17,651 nucleotides of DNA, taken from NCBI GenBank assembly GCA_913009765.1, contig CAJVYT010000039.1, positions 1 through 17,651 on the forward strand, read 5' to 3'. Below the pieces are notes generated by a model. That model saw only the letters and a list, made by a program, of their open reading frames with translations. It had not been told where the DNA came from and searched no databases. Source of the stretch: an uncultured candidate division Zixibacteria bacterium (GTDB taxonomy: Bacteria; Zixibacteria; MSB-5A5; GN15; FEB-12). This document shows positions 8,109 through 16,825 of the stretch, piece after piece. The position numbers and the translations under genes are program-made. The stretch's first letter is position 1. Every line of letters starts with the position of its first letter.

Positions 8109-8684
8109 TTATTTCTTTTTTATTTTCATCGCTTCATCATACCCGATTTCGATAGCTTTCTTATTTCTATCTTCTGTACCCCGTGGAGCTCTTGCTAAAA
8201 CTGCTTCCGTGAGGGCTTCTTTTGAAAAAAGATCTGTCAAGGCACAAATTGCACCTAATGCCATCACATTAGAAACCACAATAGAACCGATTTCACTTCG
8301 GGCTAACCGAGTAAACTCTAATCCATAATAATCATCGGTCGGTATATCAGTAACCAGAGAAGTATCAATAATAAGAGTTCCGTTTTCTTTTAAATCACCA
8401 TAATATTTATCAAGTGATTCCTGCGTCATAGCCAAAAGCAGGTCAAGTTTCATAGCTTTTGGATAATAGATTTCATTATCAGAAATAACAACATCAGCTT
8501 TTGAAGCTCCACCTCGTGCTTCCGGTCCATAAGATTGAGACTGAATAACAGATTTATTACCGGACTGCCCAACAGCTTCACACAACACAACCGAACCAAA
8601 TATCATTCCCTGCCCGCCTGAACCCGAAAGACGAATTTCAAAACGGTCGTGAGGAATCTCTATTTTATCAAGTATTTTAGACAT
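8109..8684 (-). CDS. korC: 2-oxoglutarate:ferredoxin oxidoreductase, gamma subunit
   Basis: Smallest catalytic-complex subunit of the CoA-acylating 2-oxoacid oxidoreductase. The 191-residue protein has the family opening RLSGSGGQGMIFGS, then SYGPEARGGASKADVVIS, and VSNVMALGAICAL. The open frame extends upstream, but the ATG at 8684 gives the normal gamma-subunit N-terminus and lies 10 bases after the korB stop; the AAAGGG in the final korB codons is 13 bases away, a little far. Works with KorA and KorB, with KorD passing electrons to ferredoxin. Paralogues in this family use other 2-oxoacids, but neighbouring sucCD and icd favour 2-oxoglutarate. Confidence 0.92.
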   Translation of the reverse strand: MSKILDKIEIPHDRFEIRLSGSGGQGMIFGSVVLCEAVGQSGNKSVIQSQSYGPEARGGASKADVVISDNEIYYPKAMKLDLLLAMTQESLDKYYGDLKENGTLIIDTSLVTDIPTDDYYGLEFTRLARSEIGSIVVSNVMALGAICALTDLFSKEALTEAVLARAPRGTEDRNKKAIEIGYDEAMKIKKK

Positions 8685-8694
8685 AATAAACGGT

Positions 8695-9534
8695 TCACCC
8701 TTTCTTGGCATCAACGATTTTTTGGTATTCGTTACAGAACTCGGTTATTGTATTGTCCTCGTGCAATTTACCGATAACAAATTTACCTTCAAGTTCTTCC
8801 GGTTCCATCTTTTTTGCTTTACCGGTAGTTACAGAATTATCTTTAAACTGTTCAAGCATTGCCGGAGCATCACCTTTACGATTTAATCTGCCATAATATG
8901 TATGACAATTTGAAATAACTTCAACAAGTGAAAAACCTTCATGTTCCATAGCAGCCATAATTATTTTTTCAAGCTGCGGATAATGATACACCGTACCGCG
9001 GGCAACATAGGATGCCCCTGCTGATTTTGCTAATTCACAAGGGTCAAAATGTTTTTCTACGTTTCCATAAGGAGTCGTAGTAGAAATAGCTCCCGAAGGT
9101 GTCGTAGGTGAACCCTGTCCGCCGGTCATTCCATAGTTATGATTATTGATGAGAATACATGTGATATCGATATTTCTTCTGCATGCATGAATAAAATGAT
9201 TTCCACCAATAGCCAAGGCATCGCCATCACCGGTTATAACAACAACCTTCATACGCGGTTGTGAAAATTTCACACCGGTTGCAAAAGCTAACGCACGACC
9301 ATGAGCTGTATGCAGAGAATTAAAGTCAAGATAAACAGGCATACGACTTGTACATCCGATACCGGATACCATAGCAATGTCATCTTTCTTATAACTTAAT
9401 TTATCTACCGCTCGAAGAAAAGCACCCATAACAATACCGTTTCCGCATCCGGGACACCATACAGAGGGGAATTTTTTTTGAGGTCTTAAATAATTCAGCA
9501 TTACATCTGACTTTTGTTTTTCAGTAGTAGCCAT
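8695..9534 (-). CDS. korB: 2-oxoglutarate:ferredoxin oxidoreductase, beta (TPP-binding) subunit
   Basis: Binds thiamine pyrophosphate and carries the reaction centre. The 279-residue protein has CPGCGNG (27-33), the TPP motif GDGDAL (102-107) with the paired asparagines 130-131, and YGMTGGQGSPTTP, all standard for the beta subunit. The start codon overlaps the korA stop by one base (TAATG), indicating translational coupling. Length is normal for the KorB group. Confidence 0.95.
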   Translation of the reverse strand: MATTEKQKSDVMLNYLRPQKKFPSVWCPGCGNGIVMGAFLRAVDKLSYKKDDIAMVSGIGCTSRMPVYLDFNSLHTAHGRALAFATGVKFSQPRMKVVVITGDGDALAIGGNHFIHACRRNIDITCILINNHNYGMTGGQGSPTTPSGAISTTTPYGNVEKHFDPCELAKSAGASYVARGTVYHYPQLEKIIMAAMEHEGFSLVEVISNCHTYYGRLNRKGDAPAMLEQFKDNSVTTGKAKKMEPEELEGKFVIGKLHEDNTITEFCNEYQKIVDAKKG

Positions 9535-10670
9535 TACAGCACCTCCTCAAGTTTTTCTAAGAGTTCCATAGGAGTAATAATTTCGCCGTCATACTTTTGT
9601 AAAGTTGCAAGTTTCACACTTGGATCAAGAGCTTTTTGAACTTCATGGCAAATTTGCCCCATGTTCATTTCGGCAACAATAACAGTTTTACAATTTTTAG
9701 TTGCCTTTTTAATCATTTCATAATCAAACGGCCATATAGTGTAAAGCTGAATAGAACCTACTTTTGCTCCGGCTTGCCGAGCAATCTGCATAGCCTGCAA
9801 AGCGGCTCTAGATACAGTTCCGTAAGAGATAAAAACAACATCTGCATCTTCAACCATTTCAAGTCTGCTTTTAAAAATTTCATCTGTAAAACGATCAATT
9901 TTATTACGCAGTTTATCAAGTTTTTGAGTTGCTTCATCAGAACGGTTCGTTGAAAACCCATGAACATCATGAGTCAAACCGGTGACGTTATAACGGTAGC
10001 CCTCACCATACGAAGGCATTGGAGAGACAAAATTATCAGTCATCGCAAATGCTTCAAATTCTTCAGGCGGTACTGTTGGTTTTACACGGTCAAATACTTC
10101 GTATTCTCCTTTTTCAGGAACAGAAATGATTTCCCGCATATGACCCATTACTTCATCAAGCAGCACAGTAACAGGAGTACGAAATCGTTCTGCTAAATTA
10201 AATGCACGAATTGTTTCAGTAAGACACTCACCCACAGTTGAGGGAGCAATTGCTATAGCATTATAATCACCGTGAGTTCCCCAGCGAGCCTGCATAGTAT
10301 CTGATTGACTAACTTTTGTAGGTAATCCTGTTGACGGTCCACCACGTTGAACATTAATAACGACAATAGGAGTTTCTGTGATATACGCATATCCCAATAA
10401 TTCAGACATTAGTGAATATCCCGGACCCGATGTACCGGTTAAAACTTTTCTACCGGTCACAGAGGCACCAATGATTGCCGCTATGGAACCTATCTCATCT
10501 TCCATTTGGATAAACTTTCTATCCAATTTTGGTAATTCTCTGGCACAGCCTTCGGCAATTTCAGTGGAAGGTGTAATTGGATACCCTCCATAAAAAGACA
10601 TGCCCGCATATATCGCCCCTTCGACACATGCTCCATTACCCTGATATAATTTCTTTTTCTTATTAGCCAT
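9534..10670 (-). CDS. korA: 2-oxoglutarate:ferredoxin oxidoreductase, alpha subunit
   Basis: A 378-residue alpha subunit. Motifs seen are GNGACVEGAIYAG, FYGGYPITPSTEIAE (the 2-oxoacid site YPITPS), QMEDEIGSIAAIIGAS, TGTSGPGYSLMSELLGYA and QRGGPSTGLPTKVSQSD. The TPP pyrimidine-contact glutamate is in MEDE. The C-terminal half is a transketolase-C-like domain containing VFISYGTVSRAA. It lacks the gamma-domain fusion seen in some species, and gamma is a separate gene here. ATG preceded by AGGTAG at about 6 bases; 9 bases after the korD stop. Confidence 0.95.
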   Translation of the reverse strand: MANKKKKLYQGNGACVEGAIYAGMSFYGGYPITPSTEIAEGCARELPKLDRKFIQMEDEIGSIAAIIGASVTGRKVLTGTSGPGYSLMSELLGYAYITETPIVVINVQRGGPSTGLPTKVSQSDTMQARWGTHGDYNAIAIAPSTVGECLTETIRAFNLAERFRTPVTVLLDEVMGHMREIISVPEKGEYEVFDRVKPTVPPEEFEAFAMTDNFVSPMPSYGEGYRYNVTGLTHDVHGFSTNRSDEATQKLDKLRNKIDRFTDEIFKSRLEMVEDADVVFISYGTVSRAALQAMQIARQAGAKVGSIQLYTIWPFDYEMIKKATKNCKTVIVAEMNMGQICHEVQKALDPSVKLATLQKYDGEIITPMELLEKLEEVL

Positions 10671-10679
10671 AATTTCTAC

Positions 10680-10943
10680 CTACTTAACAGTTGAGGTTAT
10701 ACAAAAATCAGGACAATGAACCCAACAAATAGTACACTGGGTACAGTCCCCCGGTCTTGTTTGAATAGGTTTTCCGTCACGATCAGGTTCAAAAATCTGT
10801 TGCGGACACATTGCGATGCAAATATTACATGCTTTACACCAGCTAAGATTGATATTCAGCGGTAAATTATCGCTTGAAAAATCATACTTATTCTTTTTTG
10901 TCGGAGCAGTTTTATCTTGGCTCGCTTGATTAGAATCAGTCAT
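10680..10943 (-). CDS. korD: 2-oxoglutarate:ferredoxin oxidoreductase, delta (2x[4Fe-4S]) subunit
   Basis: An 87-residue ferredoxin-like subunit. It has two CxxCxxCxxxCP clusters: C36, C39, C42, C46 and C67, C70, C73, C77, each expected to ligate a [4Fe-4S] centre. An extra cysteine (C81) follows the second cluster. The first 25 residues are a polar, lysine- and serine-rich extension. It heads the korDABC set and would carry electrons from the TPP site to soluble ferredoxin, which points to an anaerobic or microaerophilic lifestyle. The 48-bp gap from sucD is AT-rich with no terminator. Confidence 0.93.
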   Translation of the reverse strand: MTDSNQASQDKTAPTKKNKYDFSSDNLPLNINLSWCKACNICIAMCPQQIFEPDRDGKPIQTRPGDCTQCTICWVHCPDFCITSTVK

Positions 10944-10991
10944 TTTCTTTTTCCTAAAGTACCTTCTTATTTATCTCAATTTATTATTTAC

Positions 10992-11918
10992 TTATTTTTT
11001 CTTTGCTGTTTTTTTAACTGTTTTTTTTGCTTTAGCTTTTTCAGCTTTTAATTTAATTTGCTCTTTTAAAAGAATTGGAATATCAGTTGGTGAATAAGCT
11101 ACCGGAACACCAACTTTATTCAGAGCTTTAATTTTATCAACAGCTAAACCGGAACCGCCTGAAATAATCGCTCCGGCATGTCCCATCCGTTTACCGGCAG
11201 GAGCTGTTTGACCGGCGATAAATGATACGACAGGTTTTGTAACATATTTTTTTATATATTTTGCCGCATCTTCTTCATCGGAACCGCCAATTTCACCAAG
11301 CATGACAATAGCTTTCGTAGAACGGTCTGCTTCAAATGCCTCCAAACAATCAATAAAGTTTGTGCCAATAACTTGGTCGCCGCCAATACCAACACAAGAT
11401 GACTGCCCCATGCCTGCTGATGTCAATGCCCAAATCGCCTCATAAGTCAACGTACCGGAACGCGAAACAACACCCACGTTTCCTTTTTTGACAATATTAC
11501 CCGGCATAATACCAACTTTTGCTTCACCCGGGGAAATCAAACCCGGGCAGTTTGGACCAATCAGTCTGGCACCGTTTTCTTTCACATATTGATAGACTTT
11601 CATCATTTCATTGGCAGGAACTCCCTCGGTAATACAAACAACTAATTTGATACCGGCATCAACTGCTTCATAAATTGCATCAATAGCAAAGGCAGGCGGT
11701 ACATAAATAACTGATGTGTTTGCTTTATTTTTTGCAACTGCTTCTTCAACAGTATTAAATACAGGAATTCCTGATACTTTAGAGTTACCTTTTCCCGGAG
11801 TTACACCGGCAACAACATTTGTACCATAACTTTTCATTTGTTTGGCATGGAAAGAACCGTCTCTGCCGGTAATTCCCTGTACAATCAATTTTGTTCTTTT
11901 ATTAATAAATATAGACAT
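10992..11918 (-). CDS. sucD: Succinyl-CoA synthetase, alpha subunit
   Basis: Forms succinyl-CoA or makes ATP/GTP from it through a phosphohistidine. The 308-residue protein has the CoA-binding Rossmann segment [12 protein letters not shown] (13-24), [12 protein letters not shown] (121-132), SRSGTLTYE (152-160) and the phosphorylated histidine H247 in [14 protein letters not shown]. The last 20 or so residues form a lysine/alanine-rich tail ([17 protein letters not shown]) beyond the usual end of the family, which extends it from about 290 to 308. ATG preceded by AAGGAT at 7 bases, 14 bases after sucC. Confidence 0.96.
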   Translation of the reverse strand: MSIFINKRTKLIVQGITGRDGSFHAKQMKSYGTNVVAGVTPGKGNSKVSGIPVFNTVEEAVAKNKANTSVIYVPPAFAIDAIYEAVDAGIKLVVCITEGVPANEMMKVYQYVKENGARLIGPNCPGLISPGEAKVGIMPGNIVKKGNVGVVSRSGTLTYEAIWALTSAGMGQSSCVGIGGDQVIGTNFIDCLEAFEADRSTKAIVMLGEIGGSDEEDAAKYIKKYVTKPVVSFIAGQTAPAGKRMGHAGAIISGGSGLAVDKIKALNKVGVPVAYSPTDIPILLKEQIKLKAEKAKAKKTVKKTAKKK

Positions 11919-11932
11919 AATTTTATCCTTAC

Positions 11933-13066
11933 TTAGATTCCGGCTAATTCAATTGTTTTTTTCACGACATCATCAAGTGTATTTTCAGATGGTAAGTTTA
12001 CTTTTTTAAGAATCTTGGCTGCCTCTTTTTCATTTGTACCTGTTAGACGAACAACAATCGGTACTTTGGGCTGCAGTTGTTTGATAGCTTCAACAATACC
12101 GTTGGCAACATCATCACATCGTGTAATACCACCAAAGATATTTATCAAAATAGCTTTAACATTTGAATCAGAAAGAATAATCGTGACCGCATCAACAACT
12201 TTTTGAGGATTTGATGAACCACCTATATCCAAAAAGTTGGCAGGTTCGCCACCATATCTTTTTACCAAGTCCATAGTAGCCATTGCAAGTCCGGCACCAT
12301 TGACAATACAACCGATATAACCGTCCAATTTGACAAACGATAAATCAGCTTCCCGAGCTTTTATTTCAGCAGGTTCTTCAGCATCCAAATCACGCATTGC
12401 GGCAATATTCGGCTGACGATACAAACAGTTGTCATCAATATTTATCTTAGCATCTAAAGCGATAACCTCGCTTGCGGTATTCGTAATAAGAGGATTTATT
12501 TCAACTAAAGAAGCATCGGATTCCCAAAACGCTTTATATAATTTCATAATAATATCAGCAGCTTTACGTACCTGATTTATATCACGATATAATTTATAGG
12601 CAAGATTACGAGCTTGAAACATCTTGAGTCCTTCAACAGGATCAACAAAGAGTTTGAATATTTTTTCAGGAGTTTTGGCGGCGACTTCTTCAATATCAAC
12701 ACCACCCGCCGAAGAAACCATAATAACAGGTTTTTTCGTTGACCTATCTAAAATAATGCCGACATACGACTCAGAAATAATATCTTCGGCAACTGTTACT
12801 AAAACTTTTTTTACTGTCAGACCTTTTATATCCATACCTAAAATTTGTGTCGCTAACACTTTGGCAGCTTCTGCATTTTCGGCATACTTAATTCCACCTG
12901 CTTTACCACGACCGCCAACATGTACTTGTGATTTTACCATAACCGGCTTGTTGTATTTCACAGCAAGATCGTAAGCTTCAATCGGTGTTGTGGCAATATC
13001 TCCGTCAGGTATAACAATACCGACAGAAGCAAATATTTGCTTTGCCTGATACTCGTGAATTTTCAT
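11933..13066 (-). CDS. sucC: Succinyl-CoA synthetase, beta (ATP-grasp) subunit
   Basis: Nucleotide-binding partner of SucD. The 377-residue protein begins [12 protein letters not shown], the standard N-terminus, with the ATP-grasp segment [15 protein letters not shown] (44-58), [29 protein letters not shown], and [14 protein letters not shown]. It is slightly shorter than the typical 385-400. ATP versus GTP preference cannot be read by eye. The ATG overlaps the stop of the CCA-adding enzyme gene by one base (TAATG), and its ribosome binding site AAGGAA lies inside that gene. Confidence 0.96.
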   Translation of the reverse strand: MKIHEYQAKQIFASVGIVIPDGDIATTPIEAYDLAVKYNKPVMVKSQVHVGGRGKAGGIKYAENAEAAKVLATQILGMDIKGLTVKKVLVTVAEDIISESYVGIILDRSTKKPVIMVSSAGGVDIEEVAAKTPEKIFKLFVDPVEGLKMFQARNLAYKLYRDINQVRKAADIIMKLYKAFWESDASLVEINPLITNTASEVIALDAKINIDDNCLYRQPNIAAMRDLDAEEPAEIKAREADLSFVKLDGYIGCIVNGAGLAMATMDLVKRYGGEPANFLDIGGSSNPQKVVDAVTIILSDSNVKAILINIFGGITRCDDVANGIVEAIKQLQPKVPIVVRLTGTNEKEAAKILKKVNLPSENTLDDVVKKTIELAGI

Positions 13067-14454
13067 TAGTTTATTTCCTTATCATTACTCGTATTTATAT
13101 TTTCATTATAATATAATCTTGAAAGTTTTTCTAATTTTTCTTTTATATTTTCTTTTGGATTGTCTAAAACTTTTTCCATTAAATAATTTAGAATATCCCC
13201 TACTACTTTACCCTGTTTAAGGTCAAACATTTCCATTAAATCATTTCCGTTTATAGCTAAATCCTTTAGCGAAAATGGAGCTTTGCTTTCAATCTCAGTT
13301 TTTATATCAGTTTCAAACTGATCAATATCATCGGTACTGTTTCCCATTCCAAGACCTGCAACATCGGCACGCCGTAAATCAAGTAAATCAAAAATAAGCT
13401 CGACACCAACTTGTCGAATCAACCGACGTAATCCTTTTGGGGTTACATCAACAGTAAACATGTGACGTTCGACAAGCATCTTGACATCTTTGATAAGTTC
13501 GTTTGAATACCGCAATCTCGACATAACAGCTTGAGCAGTATTTCCGGCAGACATTTCATGTCCATAAAATGTTGCACCTTTATCAACCAATCTTCGATGT
13601 TGTGGTTTATTTATATCATGGAACAATGCCGCAAGCCTGATTTTTAAATTTTTCGGAGCAGCATCTAACACATGCATCGTATGCTCAAAGACATCATACT
13701 TATGAAAACCACCCGGCTGTTCAACTCCAACACAAAGTTCTAATTCAGGCAGGATTTCTTTGAGAAGTCCGGTCTCTTGCATGAGCCTAAAACCTATCGA
13801 AGGTTTTTCAGATAGTTCTAAAAGCTTATTCAACTCCTCGGCTATCCGTTCCGGTGAGACAGTATTGATTAAGTGGGCATGTTTTTTAAGAGCTTCATAG
13901 GTTTCTTTTTCAATCTCAAATCCAAAACGTGCCGCAAACTGAACAGCCCGAAGCATCCTGAGAGGATCATCAACAAACGAATTCAGATAAACCATTCTAA
14001 TCTTTTTATTTTTTAAATCGGTTTGTCCGTCTAAAGGGTCTATTAATATTTCATCTTCCAAAGAAACAGCCATAGCGTTGATTGTAAAATCACGACGCTG
14101 CAAGTCTGTTTCAATATGCAGATCAGCATCGAAATCTACTTCAAAATCTTTATGACCTGCTCCTGTCGAGAATTCTTTTCGAGGTAAGGTAATATCGAAT
14201 GTCTTTGGTTTTCCTTCTTGAAACTGAGTGAATTTTATAACACCAAATGAACGACCGACCAAGTCAACCTTCCCAAACTGTTTCAACATTTTAGAAAGTT
14301 GATTGTACGGAATACCGGTAACAAGATAGTCATGGTCTTTTGGTTTTATATTTTGGAAGATAAATTTATCGCGTACCGCTCCGCCAACCTCATAGATAGA
14401 ACCTGCTTTGAGAATCTCACTCACTGTATCACTGCTTAAAGTACACATATACAT
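13066..14454 (-). CDS. cca: CCA-adding tRNA nucleotidyltransferase with HD domain
   Basis: Adds or repairs the 3' CCA end of tRNA (class II poly(A) polymerase/CCA family). The 462-residue protein has GGAVRD (24-29), the metal-binding pair D40-H-D42, RRDFTINAMA (120-129), DPLDG (139-143) and DPLRMLRAVQFAARF (163-177). An HD phosphohydrolase-type domain follows, with H258, H279-D280 in ALFHD and H299 in YGHE. Some enzymes of this group are specialised A-adding or CC-adding forms, which cannot be excluded. The start overlaps the carbamate kinase stop by one base (TGATG). A second ATG two codons later is possible. No strong ribosome binding site is seen, consistent with coupling. Confidence 0.88.
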   Translation of the reverse strand: MYMCTLSSDTVSEILKAGSIYEVGGAVRDKFIFQNIKPKDHDYLVTGIPYNQLSKMLKQFGKVDLVGRSFGVIKFTQFQEGKPKTFDITLPRKEFSTGAGHKDFEVDFDADLHIETDLQRRDFTINAMAVSLEDEILIDPLDGQTDLKNKKIRMVYLNSFVDDPLRMLRAVQFAARFGFEIEKETYEALKKHAHLINTVSPERIAEELNKLLELSEKPSIGFRLMQETGLLKEILPELELCVGVEQPGGFHKYDVFEHTMHVLDAAPKNLKIRLAALFHDINKPQHRRLVDKGATFYGHEMSAGNTAQAVMSRLRYSNELIKDVKMLVERHMFTVDVTPKGLRRLIRQVGVELIFDLLDLRRADVAGLGMGNSTDDIDQFETDIKTEIESKAPFSLKDLAINGNDLMEMFDLKQGKVVGDILNYLMEKVLDNPKENIKEKLEKLSRLYYNENINTSNDKEIN

Positions 14455-15404
14455 CAGTCCGCTATAATCCTTGTCCCAAAATCACCGACAACCCCCTGTT
14501 TGGCATGATGTAAAGATGTAATAACAACCATTTTACCGCCATCATCAATGAACTTTAAGGCGGCTTTAATCTTTGGTCCCATAGAACCGGGAGGAAACTG
14601 ACCGTCATCAAGATATTTTTTCATTTCACTTGCGGATACTTCTTCTATTTTTTTTTCTTCAGGTGTACCAAAATTGATTGAGACATAATCAACAGCAGTC
14701 AAAATTGCCAACACATCGGCATGAACTTCTTTAGCCAATACCGCAGAGGCAAAATCTTTGTCAATGACAGCATCAAGACCTTCGTAATTCTCATGGTTAT
14801 CAATATACACCGGAATACCACCCCCGCCGCCTGCAACAACAATAGTGCCATTTTGCACCAACGATTTAATAGTCTCTGACTGCACAGATGCTATTGGTTT
14901 AGGTGAAGCTACTACCCTTCGCCATCCTCGATTCGCATCTTTTTTCATACGCCATCCACGAGATTCCATAAAGATATGTGCTTCTTCTTCTGAATAAAAC
15001 TGACCGATAAATTTTGTAGGGTTTAAAATTGCCGGATCGTTTTTATCAACAAGCATCTGAGTGATAATAGTTACAACAGGTCTCTCAACATTTTCTTTTC
15101 TGAGTCGGTTCTGCAAAGACTGTTCAATCATATATCCCATACCGCCTTCGGTATCAGCAACTAAAACCCCCAAGGGTAAATCAGGTGCCATCCCTCGCGA
15201 GAGTTCACACCGAAGCAAAGCATTTCCTACCTGCGGACCATTACCGTGTGTCACAACTAAATTATAACCGTCCCGTACAAGCTCAACAATTCCGTCAAGT
15301 GAACGTCTTGTATTCGCAAACTGGCGGGCAATAGTATCTTCCTGTCCCGGTTGCGTAATGGCGTTTCCGCCCAGGGCTATAACAGCAGTTTTCATCTTCG
15401 TCAT
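14454..15404 (-). CDS. arcC: Carbamate kinase
   Basis: Interconverts carbamoyl phosphate + ADP and ammonia/CO2-derived carbamate + ATP, usually in the ATP-forming direction. The 316-residue protein has AVIALGGNAI (7-16), THGNGPQVGN, VADTEGGMGYMIEQ, VVAGGGGGIPV and PPGSMGPKIKAA, all typical of the amino acid kinase fold and of carbamate kinase in particular. The ATG at 15404 is used here; the ATG at 15395 would match the commonest N-terminus, and neither has a clear ribosome binding site. No arginine deiminase or ornithine carbamoyltransferase is in the window, so the carbamoyl phosphate source is unknown. It follows the cpgS-like gene across a 51-bp gap filled by a strong hairpin. Confidence 0.94.
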   Translation of the reverse strand: MTKMKTAVIALGGNAITQPGQEDTIARQFANTRRSLDGIVELVRDGYNLVVTHGNGPQVGNALLRCELSRGMAPDLPLGVLVADTEGGMGYMIEQSLQNRLRKENVERPVVTIITQMLVDKNDPAILNPTKFIGQFYSEEEAHIFMESRGWRMKKDANRGWRRVVASPKPIASVQSETIKSLVQNGTIVVAGGGGGIPVYIDNHENYEGLDAVIDKDFASAVLAKEVHADVLAILTAVDYVSINFGTPEEKKIEEVSASEMKKYLDDGQFPPGSMGPKIKAALKFIDDGGKMVVITSLHHAKQGVVGDFGTRIIAD

Positions 15405-15413
15405 CTATTAAAT

Positions 15414-15443
15414 ACCACAGACCGAGTTTTCTCGGTCTGTGGT
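15414..15443 (-). other. Perfect 13-bp hairpin between cpgS-like gene and carbamate kinase
   Basis: ACCACAGACCGAG (15414-15426) pairs perfectly with CTCGGTCTGTGGT (15431-15443) around a 4-base loop. On the minus strand it is followed by ATTTAA and not by a real T tract, so it is a poor intrinsic terminator. It lies 12 bases after the cpgS-like stop and ends 9 bases before the carbamate kinase start, where it could limit ribosome access, stabilise the upstream mRNA or slow polymerase. It may also be a weak terminator. Confidence 0.6.
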
Positions 15444-15455
15444 CATATTATTATT

Positions 15456-16799
15456 CTATTTCTTTTTGGCTTTCTTTTTTGAGCCTTTAAAGAAATTACC
15501 TAAAACCATCGCAAGGTCAGGAGTACCGATTTCCTGAAGTTCGTATGTTATACGTACAGTTGGTTTCTTAATTTTAACGATTCGTGTTAAGTCAATAGGT
15601 GTTGCCACAACAACAACATCACATTTTACTTTGTTAATAGTTGTTTCTAAATCCTTCACCTGTTGGTCGCCATACCCCATAGCAGGAAGTAAAATACCAA
15701 TATTCGGATATTTTTCATAAGTGGCAGTAATTGACTTGACCGTATATGGTCTTGGGTCTACGAGTTCAGCAGCACCATATTTTTGAGCCGCAACAACACC
15801 GGCACCATAAGTCATTTCACCGTGTGTCAAAGTAGGACCGTCTTCTACTACTAACACTTTTTTCCCTTTAATTTTTTCAGGGAAATCAGCACCAAGCGGA
15901 GAAGCGGCATCAACAACAACTGCATCAGGATTGTACGCAGCAATATTTTCACGAACTTCTGCTATACCGTCAGGGTCGGCAGAATCAATTTTATTGATAA
16001 CAATACAATCTGCCATCAGTAAATTTTGTTGCCCCGGAAAATATGCAAGTTCATGCCCCGGACGATGAGGGTCAACAACGGTAATCATATAATCAGGTTT
16101 ATAGAACGGAATATCATTGTTGCCACCATCCCATAAAATAACATCCGCTTCTTTTTCAGCTTCACGAATAATCATTTCATAGTCAACACCGGAATAAATA
16201 ATAACACCGCTCATAATATGCGGTTCGTATTCTTCTCGTTCTTCAATAGTACATTTGTGTTTATCTAAATCAGAAAGTTTTGCAAAACGCTGACACGCCT
16301 GTTTGGCAAGATCACCATACGGCATAGGATGACGGATTGCGACAACTTTTTTACCCATAGCCTGAAGTACTTCGGCAACTTTGCGGGTTGTTTGAGATTT
16401 ACCGCAACCGGTACGAACAGCACAAACAGCAACAACCGGCTTGGTTGATTTTACCATTGTAGGTTCGCCACCTTCTAAGACAAATCTGGCACCGGCGTTA
16501 TTTACATACGCTGCTTTTTCCATAACATAATGGTATGGAACATCAGAATATGAAAAGATAACTTCATCAATTTTATGTTTTTTAATAAGTCCTAAAAGTT
16601 CAGATTCAGCATAAATCGGAATACCTTTTGGATACATCTTGCCTGCCAAAGCAGCCGGATATTTTCTTCCGTCTATATCAGGAATCTGTGTTGCGGTAAA
16701 AGCTACAACTTGTACATCGGTATTGTCACGATAGAGAGTATTAAAATTATGAAAATCTCTACCGGCAGCACCCATGATAATAATTTTTTTCTTCGCCAT
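15456..16799 (-). CDS. cpgS: Cyclic 2,3-diphosphoglycerate synthetase-like P-loop GTPase
   Basis: A 447-residue homologue of archaeal cyclic 2,3-diphosphoglycerate synthetase. The N-terminal Rossmann-like region starts with IIIMGAAGRDFHNFN (6-20). A P-loop domain follows, with GCGKS (131-135), a Walker B-like VILWDGGNND (220-229) and an NKID nucleotide-specificity motif (269-272). The C-terminus ends in a lysine-rich tail (KGSKKKAKKK). In methanogens the enzyme makes the thermoprotectant cyclic 2,3-DPG, but bacterial members are widespread and I know of no established function for them, so the name is by homology only. The ATG has GGAG 7 bases upstream. It is the first gene of the leftward block after a 175-bp gap and pairs with carbamate kinase. 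Confidence 0.82.
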   Translation of the reverse strand: MAKKKIIIMGAAGRDFHNFNTLYRDNTDVQVVAFTATQIPDIDGRKYPAALAGKMYPKGIPIYAESELLGLIKKHKIDEVIFSYSDVPYHYVMEKAAYVNNAGARFVLEGGEPTMVKSTKPVVAVCAVRTGCGKSQTTRKVAEVLQAMGKKVVAIRHPMPYGDLAKQACQRFAKLSDLDKHKCTIEEREEYEPHIMSGVIIYSGVDYEMIIREAEKEADVILWDGGNNDIPFYKPDYMITVVDPHRPGHELAYFPGQQNLLMADCIVINKIDSADPDGIAEVRENIAAYNPDAVVVDAASPLGADFPEKIKGKKVLVVEDGPTLTHGEMTYGAGVVAAQKYGAAELVDPRPYTVKSITATYEKYPNIGILLPAMGYGDQQVKDLETTINKVKCDVVVVATPIDLTRIVKIKKPTVRITYELQEIGTPDLAMVLGNFFKGSKKKAKKK

Positions 16800-16825
16800 T
16801 GTAAAACTCCATTTATTTATAAATT

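Noticed and set aside
8685..8714. Upstream extension of the korC frame overlapping korB
   Set aside because: It begins with TTG inside korB, adds residues not typical of gamma subunits, and the ATG at 8684 gives the normal N-terminus.
9636..10593. Several plus-strand open frames of 70-105 codons inside korA
   Set aside because: They are antisense shadows of a well-conserved gene and show no recognisable motif.
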